A stretch of DNA of 64,000 bases, taken from assembly GCA_027923505.1 (NCBI GenBank), contig BROI01000003.1, positions 558,001 to 622,000 of the forward strand. The letters are read 5' to 3'. The notes under the pieces were generated by a model that saw only the letters and a program-made list of their open reading frames with translations, made no database searches and was not told the origin of the DNA. The translations under genes were made by a program, and so were the position numbers. The stretch is from Mayamaea pseudoterrestris. Its lineage: Eukaryota > Bacillariophyta > Bacillariophyceae > Sellaphorales > Sellaphoraceae. Shown here one piece after another: positions 43,165 to 52,200 of this stretch; positions within the stretch are counted from its first letter, which is position 1; each line of letters starts with the position of its first letter.

Positions 43165-43686
43165 AGCACATGCGCCACCTTGTGCTATAAATGCATGTGC
43201 ATCATCGCATTATAAACGCGTGTATATCTTAGTGCGCATCGTTACACTTGATTAAATTAGACAAACAAGCATATCCGTATCCAATTCTTGTCAAAAGCAG
43301 AAGAGCAATTGGTAGGCTTTGATATTGCAAAGGCACTCTCTCAGATTGTCACCTGCATCACTCTGGTCAACTGTATGAGTTATTGTCTAGATGTATTGGT
43401 TGCTTGGCTAAACACTCTATTTACATCCAAAGCCACTCAATAGACGGGAGTATGTCAGTATACATATAGTATTTGTACTACCGGTAGACTGGTCCATTAT
43501 GTCGTACGAGTAAATCAGCTCTGAGAGACACGGTACGACATCCGTTTCTCTCGATTCTCCAAAAGCAAGAAGATCCAAGCCAAACGTGAGACGAGGCACG
43601 CATGGTTCCGAGTCAATTTCAAAGCAGTGTTACTGTATCATATACAAGTTGCGCACAACGTCGTAAGTCCAGTAGACTACAAAATC
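43165..43686. other. Gap upstream of the seven-repeat gene
   Basis: 522 bases, no supported gene. It contains CTACCGGTAG at 43477-43486. It should hold the promoter of the gene starting at 43687. Confidence 0.4.
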
Positions 43687-45405
43687 ATGGTAGGCTTGAA
43701 TAAGAACACCACCAAGATCAACATCCAGCAAGCCATGAAGGAGCTCAAGGAAGCCGAGCAGATCGCTTTCATGGCGTCGCTCAAAGGATTAACGCCGGCG
43801 GAAAAGCATGCCAAGCGTCAGGCCCGCCGTAGCGTGTTGAAGGAACGCAGGGAGCGCCAGCAGGCTGAGCGTCGCGTCTTTGAGGAGTCGTTGGAACGTC
43901 TTGCTCCGGCCGAGAAGAAAGCCAAGCGCCAGGAACGCCAACTCGTCAAGTTGGAGCAGTGTGCGATGGCACAGGTCGCTCTCCAACAGACGGCGCGTGA
44001 GTCATTCACGTCAGCATTAGAAGGATTGTCGGAGGAGGAACGCGAAATCAAGTGGTTGGAGGGTCGCGCTATAATGCAGAAGCGCATGACCGAGCGCAAG
44101 GCTGCTCGTCGCGTCGTTGAGAGCGATTTGGAGAAATCTGTCGGTGAGAAACATTTGAGAGGTGGCACCAATATGAAGTTTTATGATGATGAGGAACTCG
44201 CAAAGTTCCAGGCAACTCTCAAGGGTCTTGGTCCTCGTGCCAAGCAGATCAAGTGGCAGCTCCGCATCAAGAAACTTCGTGCGGACATTCAGCTCAATGG
44301 AGGTGGCAGTGGAATTCGCAAGGCACTCCGCCATGCGCGCAAACAGAGGGACTTGATGGCGCGTCGAGCTGCAATGCAGGATTTCAAGCTCGCTAAGGAC
44401 TTTGCTGGCGTTGCCATTGCCGAACAGGTGGACATGAGCAAGAAGAAGGAGATTGTTTGTGACTCGATGCAAAAGAAGGCCAAGTATGGGGACGAGGAGC
44501 TTGCGGTGTTTCATGCCTCCCTCGAAGGTTTGTTGGTGGCAGAGCTTAAGCAAAAGTGGCAGACTCGCATCAAGGAACTCCGATCTGACATCGAAGCCAA
44601 TGGACCTGGAGGGGGTAATCGCAAGGCACTCCGTCTGGCTCGTCTTGAGATGGATAAGCTTGTCAAGGCAGAGCAGGTGACACGCAAAAATAAGCTTGAC
44701 GCTGAACAGGAGGATGTCGTTCCTGGAAAGACATTGACGGACAGTAAAATTCAGCAGGCATACACCGACGAAGAGTTTGCCGCGTTCCGTGCATCCCTCG
44801 AGGGCTTGCCGCAGGCAGAGATTAAGCAAAAATGGCAGACTCGTATGAAGAAACTTCGTGCTGAAATTCAGGCGAATGGACCTGGGGGCGGTAATCGCAA
44901 GGCGCTCCGCTTGGCTCGTCAGGAGTTGGACAAGCTTGCCAAGTGTGAGCAGGTGCCCCGTAAGAACAAATTTGTGGATGCAGCCACTCAATACAAGGAC
45001 GTTTCGGGAGGTGAATCTGTCGGCAATGGAAAGAAGATGAAGTCTAACGTCGAGGAACTTGCCTCGTTTGAAGCGTCGCTCAAGGGAATGTCGCCTGCTG
45101 CGAAGAAGTTGAAGTGGCAGGCACGTATTAAGGAGCTCCGTGCCGACATTATGACGCATGGTCTTGGTGGAGGCAACGGCAAGGCCTTAGAGTTGGCTCG
45201 CAACGAAAAGGCAAGGGTTGCGAGAGAGGCTCTTTTGGTTTGGTTGGAACATAATCTGTCGCATGAGGAAAAGCTGCGCCTCGTCGAAACGCATGAAGGT
45301 GAAGCGAATATGAAGGTAGTTGATGCTGACGGTATGGAGGACGATGATATTGTCTTTGTTAGCGACTCGGACTTTACGGATGTTTCCATCAAGATGGATG
45401 CGTAA
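43687..45405 (+). CDS. Seven-repeat charged helical protein, unknown
   Basis: I do not recognise this 572-residue protein. It is built from seven copies of a motif F.ASL.GL...E...K...R: FMASLKGLTPAEKHAKRQAR, FEESLERLAPAEKKAKRQER, FTSALEGLSEEEREIKWLEG, FQATLKGLGPRAKQIKWQLR, FHASLEGLLVAELKQKWQTR, FRASLEGLPQAEIKQKWQTR and FEASLKGMSPAAKKLKWQAR. The last four are followed by a second block (KKLRAEIQANGPGGGNRKAL type) and are spaced about 95-100 residues apart. The protein is highly charged and mostly helical. The C-terminus DDDIVFVSDSDF looks like a SUMO-interacting motif with flanking acidic residues. The start at 43687 begins the repeat-bearing part; an in-frame Met 20 codons upstream is less likely. 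A 380-residue antisense frame is a shadow. Confidence 0.75.
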   Translation: MVGLNKNTTKINIQQAMKELKEAEQIAFMASLKGLTPAEKHAKRQARRSVLKERRERQQAERRVFEESLERLAPAEKKAKRQERQLVKLEQCAMAQVALQQTARESFTSALEGLSEEEREIKWLEGRAIMQKRMTERKAARRVVESDLEKSVGEKHLRGGTNMKFYDDEELAKFQATLKGLGPRAKQIKWQLRIKKLRADIQLNGGGSGIRKALRHARKQRDLMARRAAMQDFKLAKDFAGVAIAEQVDMSKKKEIVCDSMQKKAKYGDEELAVFHASLEGLLVAELKQKWQTRIKELRSDIEANGPGGGNRKALRLARLEMDKLVKAEQVTRKNKLDAEQEDVVPGKTLTDSKIQQAYTDEEFAAFRASLEGLPQAEIKQKWQTRMKKLRAEIQANGPGGGNRKALRLARQELDKLAKCEQVPRKNKFVDAATQYKDVSGGESVGNGKKMKSNVEELASFEASLKGMSPAAKKLKWQARIKELRADIMTHGLGGGNGKALELARNEKARVAREALLVWLEHNLSHEEKLRLVETHEGEANMKVVDADGMEDDDIVFVSDSDFTDVSIKMDA

Positions 45406-45653
45406 ATTGCATTATGATTGTTGTCTCTTCGGAAGTGTGCGTTACGATCGTTGTCTACGGTGATGACGTAGTGAAGTAGACAAAATACATTACGAATAAC
45501 ATCAGTCACTAGCTGGTCATTTCCTCTACTGCTAAACCTCGTTAATAATAGACTAGAGTAATGGCATGCCGAAGAGTGAATACATGCACGGGCATGGAAA
45601 GTGGATTGGCAATGTTATTGTCAACCAAAACGTTGTTTCTTTTTTTAGCAGCA

Positions 45654-46445
45654 CTAAATAATGTCAGTCATTTCGTCGTCGTCCACATTGACGTCTTGAA
45701 AAACCTCCACACTATCCGTGGGTTTAATTTCGTTGTCGTCGTCTTCATCAAGCTTGTTCTGCGGCGGCAAGTTGGCATTACCATCGACGCTAAGGTCCAT
45801 GTCCGTCGCTTGCTTGGAAGGCCCAATGGCGTGCTGCGACCAAAACAATGTGCGTCGCCGACGACAAACAAAGAGACCTGCAATAGCAGCAACAATCACG
45901 GCGAGTCCAATGACAATAAAGGCAACGCCAACGGCTCCCGTCGAGTTGGACGATGTCGAGTTGCTCACACTTCCGGTTGCTGGACCATAATCGTCCGGCA
46001 CAGTCTGACCCTTGACGTACTCGCAAAACTGTGAAATGTTGAGCGAATGCAGGCGGTTAATTAATCAATCGATGTAGCGCGTAAACTAATAAAATTGGAG
46101 AATATGCACCTTCAGCCGATCATGTCTACTTACATTTCCAGTGTACTTTGGCCGACAAGTGCATCCAGCATGCGCGTCATCATCTGCATCCGCCAAGAGC
46201 TGCTTGCACTTGCCTCCATTGGCGCAAAAGGAAAAATCGTTTGGTAAATTGTCCTCGTTGCAGAAGACGGACGCCTTGTATTCACAGAAGAGTCCGGCAA
46301 AGACGGCATTCTTGCTTGGTGAGGTCGAGCAGTCGCAGTAGAAGGAGCCTTCCTCGGTACCTTCCTTACATGACCCACCGTTTTGGCAGGTAGTTCCATC
46401 GAGGCATGTCATGGTGTCAGCGTCGTCGTCATTTCGGTTTGACAT
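45654..46445 (-). CDS. EGF-domain single-pass membrane protein
   Basis: Modelled as minus exons 46445-46134 and 46028-45654, joined in phase 0 over a 105-base intron (donor GTAAGT, acceptor TTTCACAG), giving 228 residues. The first exon has EGF-like Cys patterns: CLDGTTCQNGGSCKEG with CDCSTSPS, and FCANGGKCKQLL with CTCRPKYTGN. The splice completes the second domain with FCEY. Next come a Ser/Thr/Asn stalk (GSVSNSTSSNSTGAVG), a membrane helix (VAFIVIGLAVIVAAIAGLFV), a basic stop-transfer (CRRRR) and an acidic cytosolic tail. This is type I receptor-like topology, yet no signal peptide precedes the EGF part; a further upstream exon may be missing from the model. Confidence 0.7.
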
Positions 46446-46907
46446 AATTGCAATTCCTTTTACAGTTAATGTTCGTCGTTTTGTTGCTTGGCAAATGGAG
46501 TACTGGCTAGCAAGAAAACTACGGAGCGGTGCAGGGTGCTTGACTATTGGGACTTGTTTCTCTTGATGAATCAATTGAATACTCGACTTTGATTGTCTTT
46601 TTTAGCAGGAACGACTGGCAATCAAAGACAGAAGGCTTTTACAAGAGCGAAAGAATAGTCCGGCCAATCCTTGCCGCTGGAGCTGTTTTTGTGCGCGCGT
46701 TTCGCTTCCGCCAATGCTGTTTGTCGCACCATCAATAAATGTTGCGGTAGTGAAAAGACATTCTCACTGCACCGCACGCAGCGAAGGAACGCAACAACAA
46801 GCATCATCGCAGTCGTTGTTTAGTAGCAGTACGCGAGGACAGCCAACACGACCTGGCCGTTCGCTTGAAGTTTTTGTGCGCATCATAGTTCTGTCAAAAT
46901 TGTTATC
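46446..46907. other. Divergent region, possible hidden exon
   Basis: 462 bases between the EGF gene (minus) and the two-TM gene (plus). It should hold both promoters. I looked here for a signal-peptide exon of the EGF gene and found no convincing hydrophobic frame with a matching donor. Confidence 0.35.
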
Positions 46908-47630
46908 ATGAGGCTATTTCGAATCATAATTGTGCTTTCTTGGCTCGCCGTTGTGTGGGGAGCGGACGAACAATCATCACGTCTGTTGCGAGGGCGAATC
47001 TCGTCCCCTACGTTACTTGCAGGAGCAGCAGCTAAACAAGAGCTACAAACACATGAATTACGTAATCCGATAAAAGAATCAGCTCGTTTGCTTGCCGATG
47101 AGACCCTAGATTCTCCTGTGAAGTCTGCGCGAGAAGGCGAAGCCAATGCAGTCGAAGAGTCTGCCGCTGCCACGGAATCGTCGGCAGCGGCCGAAACGAC
47201 TGCACGAGCACAAGAGTCGGCAGAAGCAGACGACAATTTACCAAACAAGAAAAACAAGAACCAACAGAAGAATGATGACAATGCTACAAAACAGCCAGCG
47301 AAGGATGCATCGACAACGAAAAACGACGAGGACGACTTGGCCTCCATCAAGGAGGAACTGCAGGAGGAGGAGCGCATGGTGCGCGAGGTTGGTGGCTATG
47401 GGGCCGTCTTGGCCATGATTGCCATGATTTTCACTGCTTGGCAAATGAATGACAATCCCGATGGCATTTTTGCAACCATGTGTCGACTGGTCATTACTAT
47501 TTGCGGACTGTTCATCGGTCTCTTGCTTACGCCCTGTCGGAGATGTATAGGACCTTCAAGAGCAAGTAGCCACACGTATGGGCATGTTCCAGTGGCGCCA
47601 TCGAATTTGGAGTTTGGTTTCACATCATAA
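46908..47630 (+). CDS. Secretory two-TM protein, unknown
   Basis: I do not recognise this 240-residue protein. A signal peptide (MRLFRIIIVLSWLAVVWG) is followed by about 130 residues of low-complexity lumenal sequence, rich in Ala, Glu, Ser, Asn and Lys, with a dense acidic/Lys segment (NKKNKNQQKNDDNATKQ). Then two close membrane segments follow (GAVLAMIAMIFTAWQM and LVITICGLFIGLLLTPC) with a short loop between and a C-terminal tail. The helix EEELQEEERMVREVGGYG-like region just before the first membrane segment is amphipathic. It is probably a secretory-pathway membrane protein limited to this lineage. Confidence 0.65.
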   Translation: MRLFRIIIVLSWLAVVWGADEQSSRLLRGRISSPTLLAGAAAKQELQTHELRNPIKESARLLADETLDSPVKSAREGEANAVEESAAATESSAAAETTARAQESAEADDNLPNKKNKNQQKNDDNATKQPAKDASTTKNDEDDLASIKEELQEEERMVREVGGYGAVLAMIAMIFTAWQMNDNPDGIFATMCRLVITICGLFIGLLLTPCRRCIGPSRASSHTYGHVPVAPSNLEFGFTS

Positions 47631-47780
47631 CGTCTAGAATCATCCTAGAATGAATGATTGAATGAACGAACGAACGAACTAGTTTGCAGTCAACGAACTG
47701 TATATCTAATGACGGCAGACTTTACTGCTTGTTAAACGAAATTAAATTGCAGCATTAATTTAGACTTGTTACTGCTCCGG

Positions 47781-48854
47781 TCAATTCTCTAAACTATTGT
47801 ATCGCTGGAAGCCCTCGTAGCCTCGATCCTTTGGTGCAGATGGGTCCTTTCGTTTCCATGCGCCTTTGGACGGCGAAATGCGGTTCCCCTTCTTCTCCGA
47901 CCAAGATGCAGTCGCACTTGTGGTAGCATCAGGTTGTTTCGACTGCCAGTTGCGTTCCATTTTGATGCCACTCTTTTTGGCAATGGCGGAAACTTGTGCC
48001 TGTCGCAACGTCCATATACTCTTGTCGGATTTCAACCCCGGAACAACTGCATCCACTCTCACAATGTCATTCAATGATGCGTCTTTGGCTACTTCGGTCT
48101 CACTGTCACCAATCCAATACAAGAGCTCGCCAGTCTTTGGTTCCAGCAAATGATGCATCCATGTGCAGACGTTGGGAAGCGCCGAAACACTCCGACTTGT
48201 TGCTACATCAAACAGCGAGTGTGACCCATTTTGTTCCAGTAAACCCGTGTATGCTTCTGCTCGCCCATGATGCGTCTGCACATTGGTGAGCTCGAGTTGC
48301 TCCGCCATGTTTTGGACGGCAATGAGCTTCTTTCCGACCGAATCAAGCAAGCAAAACCTTGATTCAGGACAGGCAATGGCCAATGGTAGACCAGGAAAGC
48401 CGCCACCCGTTCCAACGTCAATAATTTTCATTGTTAGTGAGTCGCCATTGTCTTTGGTATGCTCGCGTAGGCAGGCCAGAGCCGCTAGACTCGGTAAAAT
48501 ATGTTTTTCCCACACGACGGATGGTTCGGCATGTTGTCGCGAGACGAGGTTGATCTTTTGGTTCCAATCCAGCACTAGCGAACATAATTGATCGAGTTTG
48601 GTGTATTGCTCTTCCGTGAGACCGAGTGACTCTGTAACGATGGAATGATAGTCAAGGTGTTGTGAAGGCGGCGGCATCAATATTGGTGATGATGCGTCGA
48701 ACAATAATGACGATCTTGTCGCTGCTCGTTTTCTATGATGGCTCGTGGTAACAAAGCAGCTTGATTCCGTATGTATTACGCCTTGTATAAGCAGTAGCAG
48801 TAGCGAGAGTAAAAACCCCGTGGACCTCGACATCCCGTCGTTGTTGTTCATCAT
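47781..48854 (-). CDS. rsmG: Organellar RsmG, 16S rRNA m7G methyltransferase
   Basis: A SAM-dependent methyltransferase of the RsmG/GidB family, which makes m7G527 in bacterial-type small-subunit rRNA. The product is 357 residues from the Met at 48854, chosen because it opens a targeting sequence: a signal peptide (GFLLSLLLLLIQGVIHTESS) followed by CFVTT and a basic Ser-rich stretch, suggesting plastid import. The catalytic domain has LVLDWNQKINLVSRQ, the SAM loop IDVGTGGGFPGLPLAI, CLLDSVGKKLIAVQN, GRAEAY and FDVATSRSVSALPNV, all in RsmG order. The C-terminal 60 residues (KKGNRISPSKGAWKRKDPSA) are an extra basic tail. The target would be plastid 16S rRNA. Confidence 0.92.
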   Translation of the reverse strand: MMNNNDGMSRSTGFLLSLLLLLIQGVIHTESSCFVTTSHHRKRAATRSSLLFDASSPILMPPPSQHLDYHSIVTESLGLTEEQYTKLDQLCSLVLDWNQKINLVSRQHAEPSVVWEKHILPSLAALACLREHTKDNGDSLTMKIIDVGTGGGFPGLPLAIACPESRFCLLDSVGKKLIAVQNMAEQLELTNVQTHHGRAEAYTGLLEQNGSHSLFDVATSRSVSALPNVCTWMHHLLEPKTGELLYWIGDSETEVAKDASLNDIVRVDAVVPGLKSDKSIWTLRQAQVSAIAKKSGIKMERNWQSKQPDATTSATASWSEKKGNRISPSKGAWKRKDPSAPKDRGYEGFQRYNSLEN

Positions 48855-49299
48855 GGTGCACCCGATGAATGTGATGTGACGCCAATCGAATGGTGCTGTC
48901 AATCGTCGTGTCGCACGGAAATCCGATGTCTCGCCCGGCGCGAATCCGGATTCTCGATCGTTGAAACGACTAAAGATACCATACAATGACATATTCATTG
49001 ATTAAGATAAGACAATGACGGCTTAATAAGAAATGCCGCGCCCAACGCATTGGAGAAACCTTTGATTGTGTGACCGCATCCGAGTTGACCATCGATGAAA
49101 GGCGCCGGTCAATCTTGTTGCCTCTTGCTGCGAAGGAATCTGCACTTTGTCACGGCAACGAAGAACATTGCCGCTATAGGTTGTCAAATTCGATTTAGTT
49201 GTATTTCTGCATTTACAAGGAAACTTGATATTTGCAGAAAGACGTATCGCTTCTAGCAATTCTTTGACAGCTACACTACCAACGCACCTATCATACGGC
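48855..49299. promoter_or_regulatory. Divergent promoter region
   Basis: A 445-base spacer between RsmG (minus) and the 1774-residue protein gene (plus). Both frames run some way into it without a supported start. No core element recognised. Confidence 0.35.
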
Positions 49300-52200
49300 A
49301 TGACTGCAATCGAGGTGCGGGCGGAGTTTGCCCGCCGCGGAAAGCATCGGAGCGACTCCTCGGACCGACTGATTGACCATGAGGACGAGGATCCCTGGGA
49401 CCATCAGCGTCGGTCGACGGACGACTGGGTTGCATCTGCGACGGACGACGAAGACGACGACGAGGAATTATCGCCACTGCCTGGTGACTCAACGTTCTTT
49501 GACATTGTCGAAGCAGAAGACAGTTTGGAGGACGGCGATCTGCCAGCCTTGACTAAAAGTGGTGTTGGAGGTCGCGTCGTGAACGGACGACGTACGACGG
49601 CACGACCCATTCAGTCTCCAAGTCTAGCTGGACTTGTGTCGCCGTCGTCTGTTGCAGAGAATTCTTTGCCATCCAACAATCCCAGAATGCAGCAGCAACA
49701 TCGACAGTTTTGGGCGCAGTTGGAGGATGACGACGATGACGAAGATCCTGCCATGGCAGAACGAGAGCAAAGGTCTTACCATCAGAATCAAACTGGAGTC
49801 TCCATGAACGAGTCGGACGATGGTCCAGACGATGAAATGAATGATCGACGCTCCAACTGGCTCGACACTTCCCCTCGGCGGCGCGACGAAACGGAGGAAT
49901 ATTATGACAACCTGCAAACCTCGTCGACTGATCCGGATACTGATTTTTGTGCGGCAGCCTTTACTGCGATTGGAAGCATGTGCGGAGCTGGATTTGCTGT
50001 TGCTCCTGCATCAGCAGCACGTAGTAAGAGCAAGTCATTCATTCAAGATTCATCTAACCGAACGAGGAGGCCGATCATGGCGGAAAAACAGGAGGAGCAT
50101 ACGGCTATTGAAGTAGAGTTTGTCGATCCGACACCAGCGCAAACAAATACCATGAAAAAGTCGGCACTCTTGGCTGCCATGCAACGAAAGGCCAAGGAGG
50201 AGACTTCACGACGTAAAGAGGAAAGAAACGTATCTGCTTCAACCTTTGAGGATGAAGATGTTCCGCCACTGAATGATTCTGGCTTTGATGACGAGGAAGA
50301 TGATGAAGAAGGAGACGAGGAACCAGCACAATTCGAGGTATCGTCCAAAGCGGCGGCTGGAAGTGACTTATACAACGGCTTTTCGACATCGGACAAGCGC
50401 AAATTTGTCAAGCTTTTAAACAGTGGTGTTTCACCGGCGGATGCGTCTGCTCGCGTCATTTTGGATCGCAACAAGGACGCTACCAATAAGAACAAGCCGT
50501 CTAACAAGGTCATGGCCAAGCTTGCCTTTTGGAAAAAGACGATTGCGTTGCAGCAACAACAGCAAGAAGCGTCGACTCGATCTATTAAGCCGGTTCTTCA
50601 AAATGCAGAACCAGCAAATGCTGAGTTGGAAGAGGAAGAGGTAATGCAGCCAGGACAGCAGAAAGATGGACGAGCAGAAGACGAAAGAGAAGAAGCGGAA
50701 GACGAGGAGGATGTGATGGCTCTTGCTCAAAGTTCGACTGACCCATTCGATGAAATTGAACTCGTTGAATCCGAAGTAAAGTCTCCTGATTATGCGGAAG
50801 AAAAGAAGATAGATTTCACCCCACCACGCTTGGTGACTCCTGCTCCTGTTGTCGCTGAGACTGCAATGTCAACGCCTGCCAGCAATGCCTCGTCGGAAGG
50901 GCGACCATTCGCCAAGAGCGGAATTGACTACTACGACGGGGTGCGGCCACAGCCCGAGCACGAAAATGACGATGACACTGAAGCTCAAATGCTCGCTAGC
51001 AATCTATCGGGTGTTCGGAAACAGGGGGCATTGCGTGCGCCGAGGTCGTTCGTGAAGTTGGCGGAACGTTCCAAAAGTGCACCTCGCACTCGGCTTGGCG
51101 ATGAGGATGAGGATGACTCTATTGATAAACAAATCTCGGTGCATTCACAGGCGCTGAAAGATGCAGAATCATTTAGTGCGGGTATTTTGGCAAAATCAGA
51201 GGCACAGCGACAGCGTGATATGCCAATAGTTTTGCCGCAATCGCAAGACAATTACGCGCGAAAGCTAGATGGCAGGCAATCGCGGATTGACAAAGACTTG
51301 TATCCAAAAAAGGACAGAAATCCAGCGCGATTTGTATCAACAGATATCCCTCTGTCCCCTCGTGCGCAATCCGTAAGTCTTCCCTTAGTTTCTCCTGATG
51401 TTTCTCAGTCGGTGCAAAAAAGCTTTAGCGAAAGAGGAGACTACGCAATATCGCCTGTTTCAACTGCAAGCTTCGATGGGTTACATCGAATTAATTCGGC
51501 TGATCATACGCGACCTGAACCTGTCATCTTAAGCGCAAGTATGGATCGTACAGCGACTGCAGATCGCTTTGAACCTGTCGCGCTGAAGCCATCAGGACGA
51601 CATGCCATTCGACTCGACTCATTGGATGTCAACATGAGCACTTATATGCACGCATCTGAAGCATATAATACACCGACAGGTATGAATGTTGGAGGTCACC
51701 AACATGATAACGTTTCCGTGTACACCATTGGCACCAACATGACTGGAACGACCCTAATGACGACCTCAACTCGGACACGTCGCCCGGGTGCTGCACGAAG
51801 TCGGATTGAACAAGAAAAGCGCGCGCAGTTAGTAAACGGTCATAAGAAAGGCTGGCACGAGACGATGAAGGCCGTTTCTGCTTCAACCAATAGACATTGG
51901 GATCCAGTAAGGGGCTGGGTGGATTTTGAAGAGGACAGGAACATCAACAGTGCGTCATTGCCCGACACACCTTCTGGAAAGATTCATTTAAATCTTGAAA
52001 AAAGCATTCCGCATAAGAAGCACGAGTCAAGAACAGAATTGGTCAGTCAAGAAGCTAATCCAGTTTCTATACCATTCCCTGAAAAGTGGGAGAAGGAAAG
52101 GCGCATGATGGTTGAGGGCGCTGTTGCGCAAAGTAGAGGCGCGGCGGTAACTCCTGATCGCAGGCGAGCGCGCTCCGCGAGCCCCGGCCACAGTGGGTGG

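Noticed and set aside
44017-45159. 380-residue antisense frame
   Set aside because: It is a shadow of the seven-repeat protein on the opposite strand, low complexity and without its own motifs.
46622-46807. Minus frame (MMLVVAFLRCVRC) as signal exon for the EGF gene
   Set aside because: The hydrophobic run is too short, and there is no donor in the right phase.
47781-48854. RsmG and TrmA-like genes as bacterial contamination
   Set aside because: RsmG carries a plastid-type presequence and both sit among intron-bearing eukaryotic genes.
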